Source: Pseudarthrobacter polychromogenes (lineage in GTDB: Bacteria; Actinomycetota; Actinomycetes; Actinomycetales; Micrococcaceae). From it: DNA of 64,000 nt. How positions within the stretch are numbered: the stretch's first letter is position 1; every line of letters starts with the position of its first letter. This document shows, piece by piece, positions 17,589 to 25,332 of the stretch. The DNA is taken from the NCBI RefSeq assembly GCF_014644495.1, contig NZ_BMKU01000010.1, positions 105,297-169,296 of the forward strand. The letters run 5' to 3'. The position numbers and the translations under genes were made by a program. Under the pieces are notes generated by a model, which did no database searches, was not told the origin of the DNA, and saw only the letters and a list, made by a program, of their open reading frames with translations.

Positions 17589-18296
17589 TCAGGCGCTGGT
17601 CAGCACCGGGGCGGCGAGGGCCCCGTCCCGCATGGTGGCCACGGCATCGGTCAGCGGAACAAACTCCGTGTCATGCGTGACCAGCACCGTGCCCACGTTG
17701 AACTCGGAGGTCACCTGGCACAGCAGCCGGATGATCGAAGCGCTGCGCTCGTGGTCCAGTGCCGCCGTCGGCTCGTCCACGAGCAAAACTTTCGGGTTCC
17801 CCATCAGGGCCCTGGCGATGTTGACCCGCTGCCGCTGCCCGCCGGAGAGCTGGTGGGGGCGCTTCCCGGCGCTCGCGGACAGGCCGACGACGTCAAGGAG
17901 TCCGGCGGCCTTCTTCCGGGCGGCTTTTACGGGCTTTCCGCGGAGGTGGTCGCCGATGATGAGCTGTTCGGCAGCCGTGAGCGACGGCAGCAGGTTGGGC
18001 TGCTGGAAGATGATGCCCACCTTGCTGCGGCGCAGCGCCGTGAGCGCCTTGTCCGGAAGGCCGGTTGTGTCGGTGCCGTCGATGATCACCTGCCCGCTGG
18101 TGGGGCGGACCAGGGTGGCGGCTGCGGCAAGAAGGCTCGATTTCCCGGAGCCGGACGGTCCGACGAGCGACACCACGCGCCCGGCGGGGACTGCCAGGCT
18201 GACGCGGTCCAGCGCGGTGGTGGTGCCGCCGCCGTCGGGGTATTCGAGGGTGACATTGTGCAGTTCCAGCGGAGCAGGGGTGGAGTAGCCAGACAT
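17589..18296 (-). CDS. ABC transporter ATP-binding protein (LolD/MacB type)
   Basis: A 235-aa ATPase with Walker A GPSGSGKSS, Q-loop FQQPNLLPSLTA, signature QLSGGQRQR, Walker B VLLVDEPTAALD and switch His VTHD. The sequence belongs to the LolD/MacB class that partners FtsX-like permeases. The ATG at 18296 is preferred over a GTG at 18309-18311 because AAAGGGA lies 5-11 nt upstream of it. The permease is the upstream gene on the same strand, with an unusual inverted repeat in between. Likely role: export or mechanotransmission of a lipoprotein, lipid or peptide, regulated by the divergent two-component system. Confidence 0.88.
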   Translation of the reverse strand: MSGYSTPAPLELHNVTLEYPDGGGTTTALDRVSLAVPAGRVVSLVGPSGSGKSSLLAAAATLVRPTSGQVIIDGTDTTGLPDKALTALRRSKVGIIFQQPNLLPSLTAAEQLIIGDHLRGKPVKAARKKAAGLLDVVGLSASAGKRPHQLSGGQRQRVNIARALMGNPKVLLVDEPTAALDHERSASIIRLLCQVTSEFNVGTVLVTHDTEFVPLTDAVATMRDGALAAPVLTSA

Positions 18297-18318
18297 CGGG
18301 TTCCCTTTCACAGGATTG

Positions 18319-18381
18319 GAGTTTTTGTCCAGATATGCAGGGTTTAGGGCACCTTAGGCCTGCATATCTGGACAAAAACTC
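18319..18381. repeat. Perfect 23-bp inverted repeat (REP-like) between permease and ATPase genes
   Basis: Left arm 18319-18341 and right arm 18359-18381 are perfect reverse complements, with a 17-nt loop. The arm contains TTTTTGTCCAGATATGCAGG. Its AT-rich composition differs from the surroundings. The hairpin lies in the 103-nt gap between two genes of one operon, about 20 nt from the ATPase start. It may be a repetitive palindromic element or a differential-expression hairpin. Confidence 0.85.
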
Positions 18382-18399
18382 GGGGAGGGGGTTGGGGTT

Positions 18400-19506
18400 T
18401 CAGTTCCCGCCGAGGGCCAGCAGGGCATCGACTTTGGTGACGCGGCGGACAGCCAGTGCTGCCCCGGCCAGCCCCAGGGCAACAATCCCGACGACGGGAA
18501 GCAGCGTGGTGGCAGGGCTGAGGAGGAAGGGGGCTGCCTGGGCGGCAAGCAGCCCGGCCGCGACGCCGATGATCCCGCCCAGGCCGGCGCCTGCTACCAG
18601 GACGATCGCCGCCTGCGTGATGGCATCGCGCAGGATGTACGCCCCTGGCGCTCCCATGGCTTTCAGGACGGCGATGTCGCGGGTCCGCTGGATGGTCCAC
18701 ACGGTCAGGAACGCCACAATCACCAGGGATGAGATGCCGTAGAGGAAGGCCTGCATGAGGGTCAGCGAGCCGTTCTCGCTCTTGAACGAGCCCAGCGCCT
18801 GGAAGGACTCCGTCCGCGAGGCACTCACCGTATTCGCCGCGGCATCCGCGGCAGCCTCATCCACTTCCGCGCCGTCCTGGTACGTGACGGCAACAACCGT
18901 GGCCAGCTGGCCGCCGTCGGACACGTGGGCCAGCCCGGACCAGGCCGGAAGCGCCGTCCACACAACGCTCGTATGCGCGTACCACTGGTCATCAACAACC
19001 GCGGCCACGGCAAGTTCCATCCCACTGATGCTCAGGGCGTCCCCCTGCTCCAGGGACAGGGCTTCGGCCACGGAAGCGCCCACCACAGCGGTGCCGGCGG
19101 CTACGTCCACAGGCGCCAGCCCGCTGCCGGGTGCCACCCCGAACACGGCCACATTGGTGGTGCCCGAGCCGGCGCCCGCACCCTGGGCCCGGGTTTGGGT
19201 GATCCCCACCGGCTCGGCAGCGCGGACACCCGGACGGTTCCGCCAGCTCTCCGCCTGGGCTGAAGTCACGGAGCTTTCCGTGTAGGAGGCCTTGGGCGTG
19301 CCGGAGCCGGGGGCGCCGAACACCACGGTGTCCACGGGCGCAGCGGCGGCAGCCCCCAGCTTGCCGATCGCGGAGGTTGACTGTTCGGCCAGCCCGGCGG
19401 TCAGGCCGGACAGCATGACCAGGAGCAGGGTAATCAGGGCCACCACCCCGCCCATCATGGCGAACCGGCCCTTGGCGAAACGGATGTCGCGGATTGCCAG
19501 AAACAC
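18400..19506 (-). CDS. FtsX-like ABC transporter permease
   Basis: A 368-aa permease with one N-terminal helix (FAMMGGVVALITLLLVMLSG), an extracellular domain of about 200 residues (MacB-like periplasmic core), and three C-terminal helices with the FtsX motif TRDIAVLKAMGAPGAYI. The reading frame stays open farther upstream but then runs antiparallel into the histidine kinase. The GTG at 19506, with GAGAGAAG upstream, is therefore taken as the start (FLAIRDIRFAKGRF follows). It pairs with the downstream ATPase. Confidence 0.87.
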   Translation of the reverse strand: MFLAIRDIRFAKGRFAMMGGVVALITLLLVMLSGLTAGLAEQSTSAIGKLGAAAAAPVDTVVFGAPGSGTPKASYTESSVTSAQAESWRNRPGVRAAEPVGITQTRAQGAGAGSGTTNVAVFGVAPGSGLAPVDVAAGTAVVGASVAEALSLEQGDALSISGMELAVAAVVDDQWYAHTSVVWTALPAWSGLAHVSDGGQLATVVAVTYQDGAEVDEAAADAAANTVSASRTESFQALGSFKSENGSLTLMQAFLYGISSLVIVAFLTVWTIQRTRDIAVLKAMGAPGAYILRDAITQAAIVLVAGAGLGGIIGVAAGLLAAQAAPFLLSPATTLLPVVGIVALGLAGAALAVRRVTKVDALLALGGN

Positions 19507-19675
19507 GTTGTTCTTCTCTCGGTTGGTTCCAGTGGATAAAGGTCTCCATCCACTGTCCCGTCCGTCCGCCCGCGGTCCATCGGGCGGGCAGTTGATCCGC
19601 CAAGGATGAAAGGTGGAACCCAAGGTCAACCTTTTGATTGACCCTCCGTTGGCCGGGCGCGCATAAGCTGGTGGC

Positions 19676-21121
19676 ATGTCCGCCACCCCTGCCCTGCACT
19701 CTTCCGGCGGGCCCGGGGGACCCGCCGCCGGCAATGGCTCCTCCGGCGCCCACGCGCCCAAGGACCCCCTGAGCGCAGTGGAATCGGCGTCCTCGGAAGC
19801 GATCCTGCGGGTGCTGAGGGTGACGCTCCACACCGGGTTTGCAGCCCTGCTGGTGGTGGGCGTGGTCAGGCTGCTGGCACCCGGCTCCCGCGGCTCATTC
19901 CCGTTACTCTGGGCTGGCCTGGCACTTGTCCTGGCGGCGGTGTACCTCACCGGGACCGTCCTGGAACACCGGCATGCCGCGGGCCGGATCCGGCTCAATC
20001 CCCGCCGCTACGGCCTCCAGTGGCTGGCGGCAGTGACAGCGCTGTGGGTCCTCCTGCTGGTGGGGAGCGCCGACTTTGCCTGGCTGGCGTTCCCCCTGTT
20101 CTTCCTGCACCTGCACCTGCTGCCGCGGCGTGCCGCGCTGCTGACCATCGCACTGATGACAGCCGCGGTCATCGCCTCCCAATGGTCCGCCAGCGGTGAC
20201 CCGGTCCCGCACGCGGCGGCCGTCGTCGGCCCACTGTTTGGCGCCGCTTTCGCCGTCATCACCGGCCTTGCGTACGTTGCGCTGTACCGGGAGGCGGAGA
20301 ACCAGCGGCGGGCCGCGGATGAACTGCGCCGCACCCGCCAGGAACTGGCGGCGTCCCAGCACGAGGCCGGAGTGCTGGCGGAACGGGAGCGGCTGGCCCG
20401 CGAAATCCACGACACCCTGGCGCAGGGCCTCTCCAGCATCGTGTTGCTTGCACGGGCTGCTGAGCAGTCGCTGGCCCACGGGGATCCGGTAACCGCAGCG
20501 TCGCGGGTGGCCCTGATGCAGCAGACGGCCGCAGGCAACCTGGCCGAAGCCCGAAGCTTTGTCCGCGGCCTGTCCTCCCCTCAGCTGCACGACACCACGC
20601 TGGTGGAGGCCCTGCGCCGGCTGTGTGAAGAGACCGGGCAGAGCGCCGCGGCGGGGGGAGCGGCGCTCCGCTGCCGGCTGGAGGTGGACGGGGAGCCGGC
20701 CGAACTGCCGCAAACGCACCAGGTGGCGCTGCTCCGCGCGGCCCAGGCGAGCCTCGCCAACGTCCGCGACCATGCCAACGCGGGCAACGCCGTGGTCACG
20801 CTCACCTTCCTTGGCACGGAAGTCACCATGGACCTTTACGACGACGGCGTGGGCTTTGACCCTGACCTCGCCGGCGGGGCAGGGGCTGCTGGGGCAAGGG
20901 CCGCGGGGGCAGGAACTGCCGGGCCAGGGACCGCCGGGACAGGAACAGCCAGGAAGGGGCACGACGGCGGCGCGGACGGCAGCGGATTCGGCCTCCGTTC
21001 GCTGCGGGAAAGGGTAGAAGCCCTCAATGGTTCCCTGGAGTTGGAGACCTCCCCGGGCGAGGGAACAGTGGTGGCCATCCGCCTGCCGCTCGATCATGCC
21101 GGGGGAGACATCTGTGGCTGA
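19676..21121 (+). CDS. NarL-type sensor histidine kinase
   Basis: A 481-aa kinase. Residues 1-40 are low-complexity, about 45-205 hold five or six membrane helices, then comes a coiled coil, and HisKA_3 has the phospho-acceptor H245 in LAREIHDTLAQG. The HATPase domain ends the protein, with DDGVGFDP (G1) and GFGLRSLRERV (G2). Between these boxes is an expanded Gly/Ala/Thr-rich repeat (about 400-424). No extracellular sensor domain is visible, as in LiaS/DesK-like envelope-stress sensors. It is divergent from the ABC genes and overlaps the response regulator by 8 nt. Confidence 0.9.
   Translation: MSATPALHSSGGPGGPAAGNGSSGAHAPKDPLSAVESASSEAILRVLRVTLHTGFAALLVVGVVRLLAPGSRGSFPLLWAGLALVLAAVYLTGTVLEHRHAAGRIRLNPRRYGLQWLAAVTALWVLLLVGSADFAWLAFPLFFLHLHLLPRRAALLTIALMTAAVIASQWSASGDPVPHAAAVVGPLFGAAFAVITGLAYVALYREAENQRRAADELRRTRQELAASQHEAGVLAERERLAREIHDTLAQGLSSIVLLARAAEQSLAHGDPVTAASRVALMQQTAAGNLAEARSFVRGLSSPQLHDTTLVEALRRLCEETGQSAAAGGAALRCRLEVDGEPAELPQTHQVALLRAAQASLANVRDHANAGNAVVTLTFLGTEVTMDLYDDGVGFDPDLAGGAGAAGARAAGAGTAGPGTAGTGTARKGHDGGADGSGFGLRSLRERVEALNGSLELETSPGEGTVVAIRLPLDHAGGDICG
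20872..20950 (+). repeat. G/C-rich minisatellite inside the kinase ATP-lid
   Basis: Imperfect tandem 12-15-nt units of the type GCCGGGACAGGAAC encode repeats such as GAG-TAG-PGTAG-TGTA in the lid between the G1 and G2 boxes of the HATPase domain. Confidence 0.6.
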
Positions 21122-21773
21122 CGTGCGCGTCCTGCTGGTGGATGACCATCCTGTGGTCCGCGCCGGGCTGAGGGCCATGCTCACCGAGTTCGAGGGCATC
21201 TCCATCGCCGCGGAGGCTGCGGACGGGAAAGCCGCCCTGAAGGAACTCTCGCGCCTGTCGGTCCTGGGCGAGGGCGTGGACGTGGTGCTGATGGACCTGC
21301 AGATGGGTGCGGGCATGGACGGAGTGGCGGCCACTGCCGCGATCCGGAAGCTGGCTGCGCCCCCGCCCGTCCTCATCCTGACCACCTACGACACCGACTC
21401 CGACATCCTCTCTGCCGTGGAGGCCGGTGCCAGCGGCTACATGCTCAAGGACGCCCCGCCGGAGCAGATCCGGCAGGCCGTGTTCGCTGCGGCCGCGGGG
21501 GAGACCGTCCTGGCACCGCGGGCCGCCGCCCTGCTGATGAACCGCATCACCAACCCGGGCACCTCACTCACTCCGCGGGAGGTCCAACTGCTGGAGCTGC
21601 TGGCCACCGGGCTGTCCAACCGCGCCATCGCCAAACAGGTGTTCATCTCGGAGGCCACGGTCAAGACGCACCTGGTCCACATCTACGGGAAGCTTGGCGT
21701 GGACAACAGGACGGCTGCCATCGCGGCCGCCACCCGGCGCCGGATCATCCGTCCACCCGGGCAGGCAGGCTGA
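21114..21773 (+). CDS. NarL/LuxR-family response regulator
   Basis: A 219-aa regulator with an N-terminal receiver (VDDHP at 9-13, phospho-acceptor D61 in VLMDLQMG, and LKD as the switch Lys). The C-terminal LuxR helix-turn-helix is LTPREVQLLELLATGLSNRA..ISEATVKTHL. The GTG at 21114 is chosen for the GGGGGAGA ribosome-binding site at 21101-21108; it overlaps the kinase stop by 8 nt. It is probably phosphorylated by the upstream kinase and activates the divergent ABC genes (inferred). Confidence 0.92.
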   Translation: MADVRVLLVDDHPVVRAGLRAMLTEFEGISIAAEAADGKAALKELSRLSVLGEGVDVVLMDLQMGAGMDGVAATAAIRKLAAPPPVLILTTYDTDSDILSAVEAGASGYMLKDAPPEQIRQAVFAAAAGETVLAPRAAALLMNRITNPGTSLTPREVQLLELLATGLSNRAIAKQVFISEATVKTHLVHIYGKLGVDNRTAAIAAATRRRIIRPPGQAG

Positions 21774-21840
21774 GCGGCCCTCAGGGCACGGGAAGGAAGA
21801 CCCTACTCCTGCCGGTTCCCGGAGGCCTAGACTTCGGGCC

Positions 21841-22305
21841 ATGGAGAACTCACCGTCGGGACCGAAAACTGAAATCCTTCCGGAAGAGGAGTGCTGGAAA
21901 TACCTGCGTTCCTCCTATATCGGCAGGCTGGCAGTCATTAACGGAACCACCCCGGAAATCTTCCCCGTGAACTTTGTGCCCGCTGAAGGGGCCCTGTTCT
22001 TCAGGACCGCCCCCGGCACCAAGCTGTACTCCCTGCTTGCAGGAACCCTTGTGGCGCTGGAAGCAGACGGGCTGAACGCGTACAGCACGGAAGTCTGGAG
22101 CGTGGTGGTCAAAGGGATACCCGAGCCCGTGGCAGACGGCAATGTGCCCCTGGAACTGTCCGATCCGGACCGTGAACCGTGGGAGTCCGGCCTCAAGGAG
22201 CACCTCATCCGGATCAATCCCACGGAAGTCACGGGCCGCAGGTTCCAGGTGCAGGCGCGGACCCGGTGGTGGCCGCCGCAGGATTTCTCCGCTGACTGGA
22301 TCTAG
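21841..22305 (+). CDS. Pyridoxamine 5'-phosphate oxidase-like flavin/F420 split-barrel protein
   Basis: A 154-aa protein with the split-barrel pattern of the PNPOx-like family: CWKYLRSSYIGRLAVINGTTPEIFPVNFV, then LFFRTAPGTKLYSLLAG. Such proteins bind FMN, F420 or haem and include nitroimidazole-reductase-like enzymes; the cofactor cannot be read here. The start is ATG 21841. The last codons and stop lie within the first unit of a repeat array. Confidence 0.8.
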   Translation: MENSPSGPKTEILPEEECWKYLRSSYIGRLAVINGTTPEIFPVNFVPAEGALFFRTAPGTKLYSLLAGTLVALEADGLNAYSTEVWSVVVKGIPEPVADGNVPLELSDPDREPWESGLKEHLIRINPTEVTGRRFQVQARTRWWPPQDFSADWI

Positions 22306-22416
22306 GAACCCTGGATCTAGGAACCCTGGATCTAGGGAACTGGATCCAGGGAGCCTGGTCGGGAGGCCCTGATTCAGGGACTTTGCTCCAGGGACCTTGG
22401 TCTAGAGACCCTGGCG
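22296..22416. repeat. Degenerate 15-bp tandem repeat array between convergent stop codons
   Basis: CTGGATCTAGGAACC occurs at 22296-22310 and 22311-22325. It is followed by degraded copies (CTGGATCTAGGGAA, CTGGATCCAGGGAGC, CTGATTCAGGGAC and others). The array ends in CTAGAGACCCTGG over the stop codon of the minus-strand esterase. The first copy contains the TAG stop of the plus-strand gene. The array holds several CTGGATCCAG-type palindromes. Confidence 0.85.
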
Positions 22417-23613
22417 GGAAAGGTCCTCCGCCACCAGCCGCGCCAATTCGGAGGCGCCGGCCCGGTTGGGGTGCAGCGTGTCGCCGGTCATGAACAGGGC
22501 CAGGGTGGCTTCCGGGCCAATCTCCGTGAAGTAGGCGGACGCCAGGACGTTCAGGTCAACCAGGTGCACGCCTTCCTCCTCCGCCAGGGCAACCGTTGAG
22601 TTGCGGTACCAGCGGTTGACCGAGGAGTGCACACCGTCCACGAAGTCCATGGCGCGGCCCTGCGGGGTGACCAGCACCGGCGTCGCACCGGTGGCAGCCA
22701 CCTGGCGGACCATGTCACGCATGATCTCCTTGAACTCCGCCTCGGTGGTGGCGTTCTTGGCTGCCGTGTCGTTGATGCCCATTTCCAGCAGGAACAGGTC
22801 GCCCGGCTTGATGTACTGGAGGATGGCTTCGAGCTGCCCGTCATTGCGGAAGCCGCGGGCAATCTGTCCGCCGGTGGCCATGTTCCGGATGTCGAACGCG
22901 GCCGGGTCAACGTACTGGGGGAGCATCTGGCCCCAGCCTCCCTGGATGCTGTTTTCCAGGGGGTAGTAGCTGGCCACGGTGGAGTCGCCGCCCACCCAGA
23001 TGGTGGGGTCCATCTCCGGGTGGCGTGAGACCTTGTCGATCTCCAGCGAGCTCAGGGTAAAGGCCGTGCCAACCTTGCCCTCCGTAACCAGGAGGTTCAG
23101 CTGGCCGTCAGTAACAGGAATCTCAAAGGAGGCCGTGGCGCCGTTTCCGGTCAGGTTCATTTCCTGGAACACGCCTTCGGCCGCGATGCTGGCCCGGGAG
23201 GTGTCGCCCAGGGTGACGGTGACCTTGTAGAGGCCTTCCTTCAGGTCCACGTTGAACGTGTTGGCGCTCTTGGTCCCGAACTGGAGGAAACGTACGGCAT
23301 CGCTTCCGGCTCCGGTGCCCTTGGCGGAAACGTTGGCCATGTGCTCCGGGGTGTTGAAGCCATAGCGGGTTTCGGGGCTGTAGGCGTCTGTGGCGCCGAC
23401 TCCTGTGTAACCGTGCTCCACGGGCCCGTTCCCGAAGTCGAAGCGGTAGTTGCTGGGTTCAGCGTAGGCAGCCGGCGCGGTAACGGCCACGCCGGCCCCA
23501 CCCAGCAGGGCTGCTGCGGCGAGGCCGGCGGCCAAGGATTTCCTGGCCGACCCGCCATGGATGGATGAAGAGCCTGGCTTGTTCGATGTTCGGGCATCAG
23601 CGGTCACTGTCAT
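22402..23613 (-). CDS. Secreted SGNH hydrolase, rhamnogalacturonan acetylesterase-like
   Basis: A 403-aa exported protein: signal peptide to about residue 51 (AAYA cleavage), then a galactose-binding-like beta domain (about 54-195) beginning YRFDFGNGPVEHGYTGV. The SGNH catalytic domain has block I GGDSTV (S211), a Gly block ATGGQ, block III GINDT (N281) and block V DTLHP (D378, H381). The N-terminal module plus this catalytic domain matches the rhamnogalacturonan acetylesterase group. It probably deacetylates a plant or microbial polysaccharide outside the cell. GTG start with AAGGAGA upstream. Confidence 0.85.
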   Translation of the reverse strand: MTVTADARTSNKPGSSSIHGGSARKSLAAGLAAAALLGGAGVAVTAPAAYAEPSNYRFDFGNGPVEHGYTGVGATDAYSPETRYGFNTPEHMANVSAKGTGAGSDAVRFLQFGTKSANTFNVDLKEGLYKVTVTLGDTSRASIAAEGVFQEMNLTGNGATASFEIPVTDGQLNLLVTEGKVGTAFTLSSLEIDKVSRHPEMDPTIWVGGDSTVASYYPLENSIQGGWGQMLPQYVDPAAFDIRNMATGGQIARGFRNDGQLEAILQYIKPGDLFLLEMGINDTAAKNATTEAEFKEIMRDMVRQVAATGATPVLVTPQGRAMDFVDGVHSSVNRWYRNSTVALAEEEGVHLVDLNVLASAYFTEIGPEATLALFMTGDTLHPNRAGASELARLVAEDLSRQGL

Positions 23614-24001
23614 CTCCTTTGATGAGGGACAAGGGTTTGTATCGTTTCAGCACGGGCGTTACACAAGTTGTAACAGCGCTCGCTGTGAGCAGTCAAGAGT
23701 TTTTGTGCGTTTTTTGTGCGCTTCTGCTTCTTCTTGTGAACCCCCAGGCGGGGCGCTTGCTGGAAGCAGGGGCGCCACTGCCTGCCCTCAACCTCAGCGC
23801 TACCGCATCCTGAGGTTGAGGTGCGTGCGGTCATCTTGATTGAAGCTTGCAGTTTTGTTGCCACTTCTGTGCAAGCGATTTGAGTTGTCGTTGAAACACT
23901 CAAAGCCAATAGAACTTCAAATGGTTTCAGCGGGGAAAAATGTGCGCGGCGTCGCAATTACAGGCATCATTCATGCTTGAGCTTTTGGCAGGGGAAACCC
24001 T
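23614..24001. promoter_or_regulatory. 388-bp divergent regulatory region with several inverted repeats
   Basis: No gene is seen here. The region is AT-richer than its surroundings. It holds GTTACA-N5-TGTAAC (23658-23674) near the esterase start. It also holds GCTTGCA/TGCAAGC (23845-23851, 23870-23876) and TTTGAG/CTCAAA (23879-23884, 23899-23904) on the glycosyltransferase side. T-rich TTTTTGTGCG direct repeats occur around 23699-23720. These are candidate operators for the two divergent genes; the regulator is not identified. Confidence 0.5.
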
Positions 24002-25051
24002 GTGATCACGGTCATCATCCCGGCCCACAACGAGGCTGCGGGAATCGGCGAAACCCTCTTGTCACTGCAAAACCAGACCATTATCCCGGACCGGATAATT
24101 GTGGTCGCAGATAATTGCACGGACAAAACCGAAGCTATTTCCCTGGCGGCGGGCGCCGAGGTGGTGTCAACGGTGGGCAACACTGACAAGAAGGCCGGCG
24201 CCCTCAACTTCGTGCTCGCTGGCCTGCTGCCGGAGGCTGCGCCCGAGGACATGATCCTGGTGCAGGATGCCGATTCGCAGCTGTCACGGGACTTCATTGA
24301 ACGCTCGGTGGGGCACCTTCAGGCTGATTCACGGCTTGGTGCCGTGGGCGGTGTATTCCGGGGCGGTGAGGGCGGCGGATTCGTTGGCCACCTGCAGAGG
24401 AACGAATACGCCCGGTACGCCAGGGACGTCCGGCGGCTGCACGGCAAATGCCTGGTAGTCACCGGCACCGCAGCCCTGTTCCGGGTCCGGACGCTCCGCG
24501 ACGTGTCCGCGGCCAGACTGGACGGCACGCTCCCTCCCGGCAACGGCAGGGGCGGCGTCTACGACACCTCGGTCCTGACAGAGGACAACGAACTGTCCTT
24601 CGCCCTCCTGACGCTGAAGTACCGGATCAAATCCCCCGCCGATTGCACCCTGGTCACAGAGGTCATGCCCACCTGGCGGGAACTCTGGGCCCAGCGCCTG
24701 CGGTGGAAGCGCGGCGCGGTGGAGAACTGCGTCCAGTACGGCTGGACACGGGTCACCAGGCCCTATTGGGGGAGGCAGGTTCTTTCGGTGGCAGGTGTCC
24801 TGGTGACGCTTGGCTACCTCAGCACGGTAGCGGTTGCACTGGGCACGGGGGCAGGGCTGCACATCCAGCCGTTCTGGCTTGCCGTGACCGGTGTCTTCGT
24901 GATCGAACGGGTGGTGACGGTGCGGCTCCGGGGATGGAGATACATGCTCGCGGCCGCCACCATGTACGAGCTGGTGATCGACCTTTTCCTGCAGCTGGTT
25001 CACGCGAAGGCGTACACAGACGCAGCCTTTAACAGAAAGAAAGCCTGGTAA
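24002..25051 (+). CDS. Family 2 glycosyltransferase, processive polysaccharide-synthase-like
   Basis: A 349-aa GT2 enzyme. It has the N-terminal nucleotide fold with IPAHNEAAGIGETL and VADNCTD, the DxD site QDADSQ (88-93), the catalytic-base region TEDNELS (193-199) and the QRLRW acceptor motif (231-235). Together these resemble hyaluronan, cellulose or poly-GlcNAc synthases. Three C-terminal helices (about 250-345) anchor it. The GTG start follows GCAGGGGAAA. It is 5 nt upstream of a tiny LAMTG protein and close to a secreted GH16 enzyme, suggesting surface polysaccharide synthesis. Product unknown. Confidence 0.85.
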   Translation: MITVIIPAHNEAAGIGETLLSLQNQTIIPDRIIVVADNCTDKTEAISLAAGAEVVSTVGNTDKKAGALNFVLAGLLPEAAPEDMILVQDADSQLSRDFIERSVGHLQADSRLGAVGGVFRGGEGGGFVGHLQRNEYARYARDVRRLHGKCLVVTGTAALFRVRTLRDVSAARLDGTLPPGNGRGGVYDTSVLTEDNELSFALLTLKYRIKSPADCTLVTEVMPTWRELWAQRLRWKRGAVENCVQYGWTRVTRPYWGRQVLSVAGVLVTLGYLSTVAVALGTGAGLHIQPFWLAVTGVFVIERVVTVRLRGWRYMLAAATMYELVIDLFLQLVHAKAYTDAAFNRKKAW

Positions 25052-25056
25052 GAACC

Positions 25057-25221
25057 ATGTATAACAATCCAGCAGTTCCCGCAGCAGCCGGAGCCGGTTC
25101 CGGAACCCTCGCCATGACCGGCGCGGGTGACGTGTTCTGGTTCGCCCTCGCAGCCTTTGCGCTCCTGGCGCTGGGCCTGGCCATCAAGAGGATCATCCCC
25201 GTCCGCGGCACCAAGGCCTAA
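25057..25221 (+). CDS. 54-aa membrane peptide with LAxTG sortase signal
   Basis: This short gene starts 5 nt after the glycosyltransferase stop. The product has 17 small/neutral residues (Pro/Ala/Gly-rich), then LAMTG (18-22), a hydrophobic span (about 26-43), and a basic tail starting KR. That is the layout of a class E-type cell-wall sorting signal, but with almost no protein before it and no separate signal peptide. Charge distribution predicts N-outside, C-inside, so LAMTG would face the sortase. Coding is supported by operon position and the intact motif. Function unknown; no sortase gene is in this window. Confidence 0.75.
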   Translation: MYNNPAVPAAAGAGSGTLAMTGAGDVFWFALAAFALLALGLAIKRIIPVRGTKA

Positions 25222-25251
25222 ACTCCACGCTGTTCCCGGGGCCCAGCCCAA

Positions 25252-25292
25252 GGGAAAACGCAGGGCGTCCGCACGGGCGCCCTGCGTTTCCC
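25252..25292. terminator. Terminator hairpin after the glycosyltransferase operon
   Basis: Arms 25252-25267 and 25278-25292 (core AACGCAGGGCG / CGCCCTGCGTT) pair with one bulged A and a 10-nt loop. The hairpin lies between the convergent LAMTG gene and GH16 gene and may act in both directions. Confidence 0.7.
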
Positions 25293-25332
25293 AACGGGCA
25301 CGGTGGCAGGTTTTCCAGATAGTCCAGGCGGG

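Noticed and set aside
19507..19998. N-terminal extension of the FtsX-like permease frame
   Set aside because: It would run through the kinase promoter and into the kinase gene on the other strand; GTG 19506 has its own ribosome-binding site and begins a typical FtsX N-terminus.
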